A stretch of 64,000 nt of DNA, taken from positions 1-64,000 of the forward strand of contig JAFYSH010000017.1 of the NCBI GenBank assembly GCA_017546605.1, written 5' to 3'. The notes under the pieces are model-generated. The model did no database searches and had not been told where the DNA came from. It worked only from the letters and a program-made list of their open reading frames with translations. A program made the translations under genes and the position numbers. This document shows positions 35,859 to 45,209 of this stretch, piece after piece; position 1 is the stretch's first letter; every line of letters starts with the position of its first letter. This DNA comes from Bacteroidales bacterium (lineage in GTDB: Bacteria > Bacteroidota > Bacteroidia > Bacteroidales > UBA932).

Positions 35859-37184
35859 TTAGTCGTTCATTTTGCGCAACTTGTCAATCGTTGCTTTTTT
35901 CTTATCGAGGGTAACGGTCGCACGAACATAATCCAAAACCATGTTTTCTTCTACCTTTTCGTAGATGCGACGACCTTCTTTTTCGTTTGTCAACAACGAC
36001 TCTGCATATTTGGTCAAATGTTCTTCCGGAACATTGTTCAAACCATACATAGCAAATTGATATGCAGCCAAACGTTTAGCTTGCTCAACCAAAGTCTCAC
36101 GAGTGATTTCCAAGTTTTGTTCTTTCATGATGCGTTGAGCAATGCTTTGCCAACGGAAATCCTTCAAGAAGAGCGGGAAATCTTTTTCGATTTCTTCCAT
36201 GGTAAACTTACCGTCGTTCACATAGAACAACCAACGTTTCATGAACTCTTCCGGCAATTGGATGTTGGTCTTATCCAACAAGTATTGGCGAGCATCCAAC
36301 ATAAAGCGGTAATCGCTTTCTTGTTTGTTTTCTTCTGCCAAACGTTCTTTCAATTTTTCATCGAAAGCCGCTTCGTCAGCCACGTTGCCAGCACCAAACA
36401 TTTGATCGAAGAGTTCTTGGGTCGGTTTAGCCGGCACAAAGTTCTTCACTTCTTTAATTTCTACGTTGTAGATCGGGTCAATGCCTTCCAATTCTTCTTT
36501 CTTCATTTTCAACAAAGCGGCACGATCCACTTCGTTGGTAAAGACTTCATTTACATTCAAAGTCAATACATCACCCACTTTCTTTCCGATGAACAAGTCT
36601 TTAGCCACATCTTCTGCGATGGTTTGCAAAGAAATATAGGTGTTCTCAATGCGGTTCTCACCTTGTACCAAGTCGGCGATCATGAAGTCGTCTTTCTTCA
36701 CAGTATCACAAGGTTCCAATTGACCGTATTGTTTCAATACGTTGGTTTTGTATTCTTTGAATGCTTTGTCAGTAGCAGAAACTTCGTAGTAAGGGATCTT
36801 GTCTTCTGCGCTCAAGTTCAATTCGAAGTTCGGAGCCAAGGCAATGTCAAAAACAAATTCAAAGTTTTCACCATTTTCCCAATCGTTCTTGGATTCTTTT
36901 TCTTCATTCGGAAGGGGTTCTCCAATCACTGAAAGGTTGTTGTCTTGGATGTACTTGTTCAAACCTTCTGAAATCAATTCGTTGATTGCATCAGAAAGAG
37001 CTGCATGACCATGCATTTTTTCGATCAAAGACATGGGGGCTTGACCTTTACGGAAACCACGGATGTCCGCTTCTCTTCTGAATTTGTTCAATGATTTTTT
37101 CTTTTTGTCGGCGTAATCTTCTTTGCCGAATTGCAATGACACTTGGGCTACCAATCCGTCATTTTTGAGTTCTTGAATATTCAT
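35859..37184 (-). CDS. tig: Trigger factor
   Basis: 441 residues. The ribosome-binding tail has FRREADIRGFRKGQAPMSLIEK instead of the GFRxGKVP core, the variant usual in Bacteroidota. The PPIase domain is weakly conserved (about 150-245), then a long helical C-terminal chaperone region. It binds nascent chains at the tunnel exit. First gene of tig-clpP-clpX. TAACTTTG (37224-37231, minus) is a likely -7 box, without a clear -33 box. Confidence 0.93.
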   Translation of the reverse strand: MNIQELKNDGLVAQVSLQFGKEDYADKKKKSLNKFRREADIRGFRKGQAPMSLIEKMHGHAALSDAINELISEGLNKYIQDNNLSVIGEPLPNEEKESKNDWENGENFEFVFDIALAPNFELNLSAEDKIPYYEVSATDKAFKEYKTNVLKQYGQLEPCDTVKKDDFMIADLVQGENRIENTYISLQTIAEDVAKDLFIGKKVGDVLTLNVNEVFTNEVDRAALLKMKKEELEGIDPIYNVEIKEVKNFVPAKPTQELFDQMFGAGNVADEAAFDEKLKERLAEENKQESDYRFMLDARQYLLDKTNIQLPEEFMKRWLFYVNDGKFTMEEIEKDFPLFLKDFRWQSIAQRIMKEQNLEITRETLVEQAKRLAAYQFAMYGLNNVPEEHLTKYAESLLTNEKEGRRIYEKVEENMVLDYVRATVTLDKKKATIDKLRKMND

Positions 37185-37223
37185 ATCGCTGTATTTAAAT
37201 ATTTACCTATTATAATAAGCATG

Positions 37224-37231
37224 CAAAGTTA
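37224..37231 (-). promoter_or_regulatory. -7 box of tig-clpP-clpX
   Basis: TAACTTTG on the minus strand, 39 nt before the tig ATG. The -33 element is poor. Confidence 0.45.
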
Positions 37232-37276
37232 GTAAAAAAACAGAGAACAGAAAGGTTTTATCAGACTATCAACATA

Positions 37277-37284
37277 TATTTTTG
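37277..37284 (+). promoter_or_regulatory. -7 box of the S8 protease gene
   Basis: TATTTTTG with a T-rich -33 region 18 nt upstream. It predicts a long leader of about 84 nt before the ATG at 37372. I see no known riboswitch in that leader. Confidence 0.4.
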
Positions 37285-37371
37285 ATTTTAACAAAAAATA
37301 TCTATCTTGCTACGTTTTTTGGACAAGCCTAAAACCTAAGAAAGTTTAACATCTAACAATAATTCAAAACA

Positions 37372-40098
37372 ATGCGAAAAAGAAGTTTTCTTTATGCAAT
37401 GCTTGCTTGCGCAGCAATCTTCTCCTTCAGCTCTTGCAGCCACGAGAACGAGTATGCTCCTGCAACTGAGCAAGAAGAGGCAACCACAGTAGCTGCCTTC
37501 CGACAAGGGTACGTCATCTTGCAGGTATCTGAAGAATTGGCGGCCATTCTAGAAGAAAGAACCGACTCCCAAGGAGAGGTTAAAAGTATCGGCGTCAAAT
37601 CATCTGACGACATTTTGATGGGAATGGGAGTATCTACCATGACCCGTACCTTCCCGCACGCCGGCAAATTCGAAGCCCGCACACGCGCAGAAGGCTTGCA
37701 CCTTTTCTATAGTGTACAATTCGACGAACAAGTTCCGTTGACCCGTGCACAAAGTGACTTTGGCAACATCGAAGGCGTTGTAGCCGTAGAATTACGTCCC
37801 TACGCTTCTCGCGGCAACTTCCAAACCATTGATGCCACGGGTGAGGTAACCACCCAACCGATGGGCGGAAGCACATTCTTTGATGACCCGAAACTCAAAC
37901 AACAATGGCACTACTACAATGACGGAACCTACCGTGGCCAAGCCGGTTGCGACATCAACGTAGAACCGGTATGGAGAGACTACACCGTAGGTAGCGAAGA
38001 GGTCATCGTTTGCGTCGTGGACGGCGGTGTGGATGTTAAGCACGAAGACTTGGAATACAACATTTGGGTAAACGAAGCCGAATTGAACGGAGAACCGGGC
38101 GTTGATGACGACAAAAACGGCTGGGTGGATGACATCAATGGCTACGACTTTGTTGACCGCAAACAAATCGTTGGCGACGAACACGGAACTCACGTTGCAG
38201 GTACCGTAGCCGCTGTAAACAACAACGGTATCGGTGTTTGCGGCGTTGCCGGTGGTGACTATAAAAACAACGTCCGTGGTGTACGTATCCAATCTGCCCA
38301 AGTATTCTGTGGCAACAACAGTGCTGCAGACTTTGGTAAAGCAATCAAATACGGTGCTGACGCCGGTGCTGTCATTTCCCAAAACAGTTGGGGTTACACC
38401 GACGGACAAGGCAATGCGATCAGTACCATCTTCCCTTCTGACGTAGCTGCAATTGACTACTTCAACAAAAATGCTGGCTTTGATGAAAACGGCAACCAAG
38501 TAGGTCCGATGGCCGGTGGTGTGGTTATCTTTGCTGCCGGTAACGAAAATGCGAACTACGGTTCTCCGGCAATGATTGAAACTTCCATCGCGGTTACCTC
38601 ATTGGCTGCTGACTACCAACGCGCCTACTATTCAAACTACGGTAGCTGGACGGACATCGCTGCTCCCGGTGGCGGAAATAACGACATCCTCAGTACGGGT
38701 CCGAACAACCGTTACACCTTGATGCAAGGTACCTCCATGGCTTGTCCCCACGTATCAGGAGTGGCAGCCTTGATCGTATCCCGTCACGGTGGCCCTGGCT
38801 TCACCCGCCAAGACTTGTGGGATATGTTGATGGATCATGCAAACCCCATTATCTACGAAAATGGCAACAATCCCAAATATCAAGATCAATTGGGCGTTGG
38901 TATGGTTGACGCAATGGCCTCCATTTCCTCTGGCAGTAAGATTGCACCGGATCCGGTTACTGATTTGAACGTATCTACTTCAGGAGCCAACTTATTGCTG
39001 GAATGGACAGTTCCTGCTGATGAGGACGACAACGTACCTACCTTGTTCAACATCTATTATAGCACCACCGAATTCGACAACACTTTGGATCAAAGCAGCC
39101 TCCCTGCCAATGTTTTTGTTAAAACCATTATCAACACCATGGCTGTAGGAGACCTCTATAGTTATGTACTTACCGGTTTGTCAGAATCAACTACCTACTA
39201 TGTAGCAGTTTCTGCACAGGACAACTCCAAGAACAAGTCCGAACTGATCAGTGTCGTTTCGGAAAGCACAGACGTTAACCACGCTCCGGTTATTGAAAAC
39301 GAACCGATCAACTTGTCGATCCGCTACGCAGATGTGATCAAAGAAACCATCCTGTTCACGGATCCTGACTTGGACCAACTCATCTGGACCCTGGAAAAAG
39401 ATTCACCGGCTATCATGGCGAAAGAAGAAGAACCTGGTCGCGTAGTCATTACCTTCACCGGCATGAATGACGACCCGGATACCTACCAAGCTCGCTTTGT
39501 TGCAACCGACGTTCACGGAGCCACTGCCACTTTGGATATCAACTTTGAAATTGTAAGCAACCAAGCTCCCATTTTGAAAGCACCTATCCCGACAGTTGTT
39601 CTTACCAACGTTAAAGAAACCAAACGTTTTGATGCAACTCCTTACATCTTCGATCCGGACGGAGAAGTTCTCAACTATACATTTGCCATGAACCCCTCTG
39701 GCATTGTCCGTATTTCAACCATCGAAAATAACTTCGAAATTTACTCATTGAAATATGGCCACACCAAAGTTACTGTAACGGCGATTGACAAAGCTGGAGA
39801 ACGTGTTCAAACCGACTTCGAAGTGGTGGTTTTGAACCCGGATCCGGAATACTTTGTCACTTGCTACCCGAACCCGGTAACCGACGGCAAACTGTACATC
39901 CGCACCTCTACCTTGGAAGCCAAGGCAACCAGCGTTGTAATTTCCAACAACAACGGAGCTACCGTACACGAAGCAACCTACAATGTATCAGCAACAAGCC
40001 CTGCAATGGTTGATATGACGGCTATGCCGGCGGGAGCCTACACCGTAACCCTGGATGTAGAAGGTAAAACTTATGTTGAACCCATCGTTAAATTGTAA
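37372..40098 (+). CDS. S8 (subtilisin-family) serine protease with T9SS sorting tail
   Basis: 908 residues. The signal ends at a lipobox-like FSSC (Cys22). Prodomain about 40-150. Catalytic triad: D217 (VVDGGVD), H271 (HGTHVAG) and S455 (GTSMACPH), with the oxyanion Asn in FAAGNENANYG. An FN3-like domain (about 525-640) and two Ig/cadherin-like domains (640-820) follow. The last 80 residues (YPNPVTDGKLYIRTS...AGAYTVTL) are a type A T9SS C-terminal signal. It is probably a secreted or surface protease. The PorV-like gene is 8 nt downstream. Confidence 0.9.
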   Translation: MRKRSFLYAMLACAAIFSFSSCSHENEYAPATEQEEATTVAAFRQGYVILQVSEELAAILEERTDSQGEVKSIGVKSSDDILMGMGVSTMTRTFPHAGKFEARTRAEGLHLFYSVQFDEQVPLTRAQSDFGNIEGVVAVELRPYASRGNFQTIDATGEVTTQPMGGSTFFDDPKLKQQWHYYNDGTYRGQAGCDINVEPVWRDYTVGSEEVIVCVVDGGVDVKHEDLEYNIWVNEAELNGEPGVDDDKNGWVDDINGYDFVDRKQIVGDEHGTHVAGTVAAVNNNGIGVCGVAGGDYKNNVRGVRIQSAQVFCGNNSAADFGKAIKYGADAGAVISQNSWGYTDGQGNAISTIFPSDVAAIDYFNKNAGFDENGNQVGPMAGGVVIFAAGNENANYGSPAMIETSIAVTSLAADYQRAYYSNYGSWTDIAAPGGGNNDILSTGPNNRYTLMQGTSMACPHVSGVAALIVSRHGGPGFTRQDLWDMLMDHANPIIYENGNNPKYQDQLGVGMVDAMASISSGSKIAPDPVTDLNVSTSGANLLLEWTVPADEDDNVPTLFNIYYSTTEFDNTLDQSSLPANVFVKTIINTMAVGDLYSYVLTGLSESTTYYVAVSAQDNSKNKSELISVVSESTDVNHAPVIENEPINLSIRYADVIKETILFTDPDLDQLIWTLEKDSPAIMAKEEEPGRVVITFTGMNDDPDTYQARFVATDVHGATATLDINFEIVSNQAPILKAPIPTVVLTNVKETKRFDATPYIFDPDGEVLNYTFAMNPSGIVRISTIENNFEIYSLKYGHTKVTVTAIDKAGERVQTDFEVVVLNPDPEYFVTCYPNPVTDGKLYIRTSTLEAKATSVVISNNNGATVHEATYNVSATSPAMVDMTAMPAGAYTVTLDVEGKTYVEPIVKL

Positions 40099-40106
40099 TT
40101 GAGAAT

Positions 40107-41054
40107 ATGAAACGTATCAAAATATTAACCCTTGCGGCTTTCGCATTTGCCGCTACCGCTACCACTGCAGTTGCCCAAACAGCAGGCTTCCTGAATCAGG
40201 CAGATGATGCCCGCTCAATGGCAATGGGTGGCGCTGTAATGGGCCTTGAAGGTGATGCTGGTACCATTTCCGTGAACCCGGCATCCATGATGATGAACGA
40301 TTACATGTTTTCCGTAAACGTAGGCTACCAAGCCTTGAAGCCGACCACTGCACTGAACAACCAAGTGAATTTGGCAGGTTTCTTGAAGTTTTCTGACAAC
40401 TTTGGTATGTCAATCTTCGGAAAATATGTAGACATGCCGACCTATGATCTGATGGACAAAAATGGCAATCTCCTAAGCCAATTCACTCCTTCCGAACTGG
40501 CTGCTGGCTTGGGTTTTGCATACCGCATTGGCGAAAACTTCTCCATCGGTTTGAATGCGAAATTCATTCGTTCTGCGATCTCTGACGCTGAATACATTGA
40601 CATTTACCAAGATGGAACAGCTTTTGCCGGAGACCTCAGCTTGATGTACCGTTTGAACAATCTGCGTATCGCAGCCGGTATCACCAACATTGGTACCAAA
40701 ATCTCCTATATCATCGACGGAGAAGGCTACCAATTGCCGGCAGCAGGTCGTGTGGGTGTAGGCTATGGCGCTCAATTCTCAAACTTCACCTTGGACGCTT
40801 CAGCCGAAGTGAACTACTACCTTGCTTCATCAACCGTAGGTGCGGGCTTGGGTCTGGAATTGGGTTATGCTAATACCGGATTCCTACGTGCAGGTTTCCA
40901 CTACGCAAGCAACGAAGGCACTCTTCCCACCTACGCATCCGTAGGTTTGGGTGGCAAATTCGGCAAACACAATTTGGGCCTGGCTTACCTGCTTCCCTTG
41001 GGAACAGAAGCCTTGAAAAACACCTTGATGATCAGCTACGGCTTTAACTTCTAA
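40107..41054 (+). CDS. PorV/PorQ-type outer-membrane protein
   Basis: 315 residues with a signal peptide ending at VAQ (about 24). DARSMAMGGAVMG and the NPASMM motif after it mark the PorV/PorQ (UPF0164) barrel family, which in Porphyromonas and Flavobacterium shuttles T9SS cargo. The C-terminus ends in aromatic F (SYGFNF), as in barrels. Placement directly after a T9SS-tagged protease suggests a dedicated partner; that is inference. The 41069-41106 terminator follows. Confidence 0.85.
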   Translation: MKRIKILTLAAFAFAATATTAVAQTAGFLNQADDARSMAMGGAVMGLEGDAGTISVNPASMMMNDYMFSVNVGYQALKPTTALNNQVNLAGFLKFSDNFGMSIFGKYVDMPTYDLMDKNGNLLSQFTPSELAAGLGFAYRIGENFSIGLNAKFIRSAISDAEYIDIYQDGTAFAGDLSLMYRLNNLRIAAGITNIGTKISYIIDGEGYQLPAAGRVGVGYGAQFSNFTLDASAEVNYYLASSTVGAGLGLELGYANTGFLRAGFHYASNEGTLPTYASVGLGGKFGKHNLGLAYLLPLGTEALKNTLMISYGFNF

Positions 41055-41068
41055 GCCGCCTGACTTCC

Positions 41069-41106
41069 AAAAAAGAGATTGACTGCAAAAGTCAATCTCT
41101 TTTTTT
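41069..41106 (+). terminator. Terminator after the protease-PorV unit
   Basis: A perfect stem AGAGATTGACT/AGTCAATCTCT, extended by A/T pairs, 5-nt loop, then a T run. Confidence 0.88.
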
Positions 41107-41141
41107 GTACCTTTCGAACAGAAATTAAGCCCGTACTTCCT

Positions 41142-41972
41142 ATGAAAAAACACCTGATACTCATCCTGCTGATCGGAATGACCGCATGCAACAATGCGTC
41201 CCAAGACGAGGTTAAAATCATTTCTTACAACATCCGTGTCAGCACAGTCGATGATGGAGCGCATCATTGGAACCTCCGTAAGGCTGCCAGCATTCGAATG
41301 ATCAACGAAGAAAAGCCGAGCGCATTCGGCCTACAAGAAGCGATGCCCGAACAAATCCTGTACTTGGAAGAGAACCTGCCGAACTACCAACGTGCGATTG
41401 CTGCAAGCAATCTCCACGAGAGTAGCCAACACTGCAGCATCTTCTATGACCACAAGCACTACAATTTGTTGCAATGCCACGTACGATGGTTATGTCCCAC
41501 ACCAGAATATGCAGTCATAGGATGGGATGCCGCGTATCTGCGCACAGCAACCCTGGTTCAGCTACAAGAAAAACGGAGCAGAAAAACCTTCTGGTACATC
41601 AATACACATTTGGACCACATGGGGCAAGTAGCGCGAGATTCCTCAGTAGCACTGCTCTGCCAATGGATCGATGAGATCCTATCAAGAGACCCACAATGCC
41701 CTATTCTATTAGGTGGAGACATGAATACAACTCTAAATGATCCAACCCTTCAACCATTAATAAAACGGGCTAAAATACCTCATAAAACAACATCTGATGA
41801 GAATTTGAACGGAACCTATCACGGATGGGGAACGGTACAACCGGCTTTGGCAATTGATCTGCTATTTTATCAAAATGCGATACCACGATCCTTTGAAAGA
41901 CTGGATGGAGATTACGGAGTCCCTTTCATCTCAGATCACTATCCCATTGCTTTTACATGGAGTTTTAAATAG
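41142..41972 (+). CDS. Endonuclease/exonuclease/phosphatase-family lipoprotein
   Basis: 276 residues from the ATG at 41142; lipobox GMTAC with Cys16. EEP-fold motifs: IISYNIRV, FGLQEAMPEQ (catalytic Glu), NTHLDHMG, GGDMNTT (Asp, Asn) and the final SDHYPI (Asp-His). Exported relatives hydrolyse phosphodiesters or lipids; the substrate is not shown. Codons in the last 200 bases are more A/T-rich than in the neighbours. Confidence 0.88.
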   Translation: MKKHLILILLIGMTACNNASQDEVKIISYNIRVSTVDDGAHHWNLRKAASIRMINEEKPSAFGLQEAMPEQILYLEENLPNYQRAIAASNLHESSQHCSIFYDHKHYNLLQCHVRWLCPTPEYAVIGWDAAYLRTATLVQLQEKRSRKTFWYINTHLDHMGQVARDSSVALLCQWIDEILSRDPQCPILLGGDMNTTLNDPTLQPLIKRAKIPHKTTSDENLNGTYHGWGTVQPALAIDLLFYQNAIPRSFERLDGDYGVPFISDHYPIAFTWSFK

Positions 41973-41987
41973 CATCGGCATATTAAC

Positions 41988-42022
41988 AAAAAAAGAAGTC
42001 CTGCTTTTCAGTAGGACTTCTT
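41988..42022 (-). terminator. Terminator of tRNA-Asp
   Basis: Stem AAGAAGTCCT/AGGACTTCTT (41993-42002 with 42013-42022), followed on the minus strand by a run of T. It begins 4 nt after the tRNA. Confidence 0.8.
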
Positions 42023-42025
42023 CTG

Positions 42026-42099
42026 CGGTGCGGACGGGACTCGAACCCGCGACCCCCGGCGTGACAGGCCGGTATTCTAACCAGCTGAACTACCGCACC
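42026..42099 (-). tRNA. tRNA-Asp (GTC)
   Basis: The 74-nt cloverleaf is complete: acceptor GGTGCGG/CCGCACC, D-loop AGCTGGTTAGAAT, anticodon stem CCGGC/GCCGG with loop CTGTCAC (anticodon GTC), T-arm GCGGG-TTCGAGT-CCCGT and discriminator G. The CCA end is not encoded. It has its own promoter and terminator. Confidence 0.97.
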
Positions 42100-42126
42100 A
42101 ATTCGTCTGGTTCCCGTTTGGGATTG

Positions 42127-42157
42127 CAAATATATATACTTTTTTTCAAACTCCAAA
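42127..42157 (-). promoter_or_regulatory. Promoter of tRNA-Asp
   Basis: Minus strand: TTTG (42154-42157), 19 nt, TATATTTG (42127-42134), exact consensus, between rsmD and the tRNA. Confidence 0.82.
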
Positions 42158-42174
42158 AAAAATCAAACTTTTTT

Positions 42175-42717
42175 TTAAATTTTTTTCTCAAAAAAAGTGA
42201 AATGTACGTTGCCATACTTTCGTTCCTTAATGAAAAACGGGTGATTTTCAAAGCTATACGTTTCAGGATGCTCTAAAATAAATTGTCCTCCACTTTTCAA
42301 CAAATCCGCTCCAAAAACTTTATCCGGCAACTGATCCAAGAGATCCAAGTCATACGGAGGATCTGCAAAAATCAGATCAAACTGCAAACGGCAAAGATTT
42401 AAAAAGTCAAATACATTGTTTCGCACGACTTGTACCGTCTTATCCAGCCCCAATATTCCCGCATTTTTGCGCAACGTCGTCGCATGTAAGGCATTCATCT
42501 CAATGGCGTAGATAGGCGTTGCTCCACGAGACGCAAACTCAAAAGAAATTGCCCCTGTACCAGCAAATAAATCCAACACAGCACATCCCTCCAGATCCCA
42601 TTCATTGGTCAGGATATTAAAGAGTCCTTCCTTGGCAAAATCCGTAGTCGGGCGTGATCCGAACTTGACCGGCGGATCAAACGAACGCCCTTTCAATCGC
42701 CCTCCTACAATTCGCAT
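42175..42717 (-). CDS. rsmD: 16S rRNA (guanine(966)-N2)-methyltransferase RsmD
   Basis: 180 residues. MRIVGGRLKGR at the start, RPTTDFAKEGLFNIL, the SAM-binding LDLFAGTGAISFEFASRGA and the catalytic FADPPYDL. It methylates G966 of 16S rRNA. It overlaps the DUF3822 gene by 13 nt. Confidence 0.94.
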   Translation of the reverse strand: MRIVGGRLKGRSFDPPVKFGSRPTTDFAKEGLFNILTNEWDLEGCAVLDLFAGTGAISFEFASRGATPIYAIEMNALHATTLRKNAGILGLDKTVQVVRNNVFDFLNLCRLQFDLIFADPPYDLDLLDQLPDKVFGADLLKSGGQFILEHPETYSFENHPFFIKERKYGNVHFTFFEKKI

Positions 42718-43445
42718 AGTTCTACCCCCGAAAAATAACGTTTTAACAAAGACTCCCGATTTTCAGAAAGCGGTCCAAAATAACGCAAGGTCGTCAAACC
42801 CGGATTGAACATCACCTCTCTCATCACGGCAAACACATAATAGCAGGCCGTTTGAAAATCAGCCACCGGATAGGAAGCAGCCAAACGCAAAGCCCCCCCT
42901 TCCGAAGCGACCACGTGAGCAAAACCCCCATCATACGCACAGAGCACCCGGTTGTAGTCGGTCAAAGTTGCCGCATGTTCCAACAAACGGGCAATGACCG
43001 GATAAAACTCAAAATGCGATGAATTCAGATGGTTGTTTACGGAGGTGATCCCACTCGGCAATGCATACACCAAATCCGCCTCTGCTCCTGCTACCGGAAT
43101 ACGATGCACCTCATCATACTCATGCAACTCATAGAGCTTGCGCAATTGCTCCAATTCGGAGGTCTCATAATCACGCGGTAAAAGAGTATGCTTTTCCGTA
43201 TCGAAATAGATCCGGACTGAGCCATAGGGCAACTTCAACAGCGGATGGGTGGAAATTGCCTTTTTAAAGGGCAATTCCACATCAATAGGGTCATAGAGGC
43301 GGTGCGGGAAGTGAACCGTCTCATGATGGAACAAGTTGTCTTTACGGTCCCGTATTTTAAAAGAAAAACCACTCAAGCCGACTTGAATGGTTAATCCATA
43401 TTGAACCGTATCCTTGCTCAAGCGTTTGCTAAGCCATACAGTCAT
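42705..43445 (-). CDS. DUF3822 family protein
   Basis: 246 residues matching the Bacteroidota-specific DUF3822 family (actin-like/ASKHA-type fold by composition: VQYGLTIQVGLSGFSFKI at the start, VLCAYDGGFAHVVASEGGALRLAASYPV later). No known function. It is usually next to rsmD in Bacteroidales, as here, with an overlap that suggests translational coupling. Confidence 0.82.
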   Translation of the reverse strand: MTVWLSKRLSKDTVQYGLTIQVGLSGFSFKIRDRKDNLFHHETVHFPHRLYDPIDVELPFKKAISTHPLLKLPYGSVRIYFDTEKHTLLPRDYETSELEQLRKLYELHEYDEVHRIPVAGAEADLVYALPSGITSVNNHLNSSHFEFYPVIARLLEHAATLTDYNRVLCAYDGGFAHVVASEGGALRLAASYPVADFQTACYYVFAVMREVMFNPGLTTLRYFGPLSENRESLLKRYFSGVELCEL

Positions 43446-43459
43446 TATCTATCCAATTA

Positions 43460-44071
43460 TTATTCCCAGTTACCGGCGTTGTTGTTCGGGCTATCAATGC
43501 TACCCACCATCAAACCTTGGTAACGGTGCATGGCTTCTTGGTCAGCATTCAAGTTGATGATCAATTGTTGATCCATACCATTCAACAAAAGGTTGTAAGG
43601 CATACAAGCTTCAAACAAAGGAACATTCACACCAGAAACGATACGTACCACAGCTTGGAGTTGAACCGGAGCTTTTCCTGAGAAAGGAATAAATCTCAAA
43701 GAGTCAACACGGAAGTTGGTACGAGTATGGAACAAAGTATCTTTGATGCTAATTTTCACGCTATCACGAAATACTCGCTTTTGAGCAACCGCCAAAGAGT
43801 CGTCCATAGAACCGATCTGACGCACCACGGTCATCTGACCATTGTTGTACATGTCAATCAAGCTATCAATATCAGCGGTATAGCGACCATTCACAGATTT
43901 AAACATAACTTGCAAATCGCGAATGTCTTTCAGACGTTGGATCGCCACTTCCTTTCTGCGATTCAATTCATTTTCAAAACGAACCGGAGTCATGATGCTC
44001 TCAAAAATCGAATAAGCCAAAACTACAATAATGGCCGGGAAGATCAAATAAGTGAGTAATTTTCTTAACAT
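43460..44071 (-). CDS. Conserved hypothetical membrane-anchored protein
   Basis: 203 residues. One N-terminal hydrophobic segment (6-24), then a soluble part with a helical stretch (35-60, NELNRRKEVAIQRLKDIRDLQ) and predicted strands. I know no function; similar proteins accompany DUF3822/rsmD in Bacteroidales. It shows a superficial likeness to pseudopilin-type proteins (anchor plus helix), but lacks a prepilin cleavage motif. Confidence 0.75.
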   Translation of the reverse strand: MLRKLLTYLIFPAIIVVLAYSIFESIMTPVRFENELNRRKEVAIQRLKDIRDLQVMFKSVNGRYTADIDSLIDMYNNGQMTVVRQIGSMDDSLAVAQKRVFRDSVKISIKDTLFHTRTNFRVDSLRFIPFSGKAPVQLQAVVRIVSGVNVPLFEACMPYNLLLNGMDQQLIINLNADQEAMHRYQGLMVGSIDSPNNNAGNWE

Positions 44072-44116
44072 ATTATGAATCAGTTATCTATTATACATTA
44101 CCGTCAAAATGACCCA

Positions 44117-44148
44117 CAAAAGTAAAAATAATAATTAGCACTTGCAAT
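44117..44148 (-). promoter_or_regulatory. Promoter of the hypothetical-DUF3822-rsmD unit
   Basis: Minus strand: ATTG (44145-44148), 20 nt, TACTTTTG (44117-44124). Confidence 0.6.
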
Positions 44149-44155
44149 ATATTTT

Positions 44156-44163
44156 TAATTTTG
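44156..44163 (+). promoter_or_regulatory. -7 box of nrnA
   Basis: TAATTTTG, 19 nt before the ATG. The -33 element is unclear. It is back to back with the opposite promoter. Confidence 0.45.
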
Positions 44164-44182
44164 CAGTCGAAAAAATTAGACA

Positions 44183-45175
44183 ATGGCAAAGCAACCCATC
44201 ATTACCCTACTAACACATACGCATCCGGACGGCGATGCCATCGGATCTACAACTGGGCTGTATCATTTCCTGGAAGGACTGGGCTATCGTCCAACACTTG
44301 TTCTTCCAGACCCCGCTCCTGCAAACCTGGTGGATTTGCTACCCGATCAAGTCTTGATTCACTCCTTGGACCCCGTTGCTGCCGACCAAGCATTGACCCA
44401 TTGCGACATTCTCATCGGACTGGACTTCAACCAATTCAAACGGACCGGAAGCACAGAAACCGCTGCCAGTCATTCTTCCGCTCGAAAAATATTGATTGAC
44501 CACCATTTAAATCCGGACACAGCGGCCTTTGATCAAATCTTTTCAGAAGCCGGTCGCTCCTCAACCTGCGAGCTCGTCTATTATTTGTTGCTTGCACATC
44601 CGACCGTGCAACAAAGCGCCAGCAAGTTGTCCATGGATACCTTGTACAGCCTGACCACCGGTCTGATTACCGATACCAATAATTTTAACAACTCACTCTC
44701 ACCCGCCACCTTCCGGATGGCGGCTGATGTCTGCGAAGCAGGTGTGGACTTGGATCGAATCACCGAAAAAATATATCGGTCCAACCGTTCCAACCGTATC
44801 GATCTAATGGGATTTCTACTCAACGAACGTCGTTTCCAGCTGAAAGATGTCGGCGCTGAATACATGCTGTTCTCACTGCAAGACCAGAAAAAGTTCGATT
44901 ATTTATCGGGAGAATCTGAGGGTTTTGTAAATTTGCCCTTGCAAACCAAACGCGTCCGTCTGTCTGCGCTTTTTACGGAAACTGACGAAGGATGCATTCG
45001 GGTCTCCCTCCGATCCAAACGGGGATTCTCAGCCAACCGGCTGGCCCAACGATTTTTCAATGGTGGAGGACACGAAAATGCAGCCGGCGGAAAATTATAC
45101 CTTCCTTTAGACGATGTAGCGGCCTATTTTGAGAAAGCCGTCCGAACATTCCTACTGGAAGAAGATCCGCAATGA
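44183..45175 (+). CDS. nrnA: DHH-family oligoribonuclease / pAp phosphatase
   Basis: 330 residues. DHH motifs: THTHPDGDAIGST, GLDFNQF, ILIDHHLNPD and TDTNNF; the DHHA1 domain ends with the GGGHENAAGG loop that binds the substrate. NrnA removes short RNA oligomers and dephosphorylates 3'-phosphoadenosine 5'-phosphate. It precedes two FKBP-like lipoprotein genes. Confidence 0.93.
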   Translation: MAKQPIITLLTHTHPDGDAIGSTTGLYHFLEGLGYRPTLVLPDPAPANLVDLLPDQVLIHSLDPVAADQALTHCDILIGLDFNQFKRTGSTETAASHSSARKILIDHHLNPDTAAFDQIFSEAGRSSTCELVYYLLLAHPTVQQSASKLSMDTLYSLTTGLITDTNNFNNSLSPATFRMAADVCEAGVDLDRITEKIYRSNRSNRIDLMGFLLNERRFQLKDVGAEYMLFSLQDQKKFDYLSGESEGFVNLPLQTKRVRLSALFTETDEGCIRVSLRSKRGFSANRLAQRFFNGGGHENAAGGKLYLPLDDVAAYFEKAVRTFLLEEDPQ

Positions 45176-45209
45176 GGCATTTGTTTTGCATAGGAGAACG
45201 CAGATCAAA

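Noticed and set aside
36018..36932. 304-codon open frame antisense to trigger factor
   Set aside because: Shadow frame; Phe-rich composition arises from Glu/Lys codons of tig on the opposite strand.
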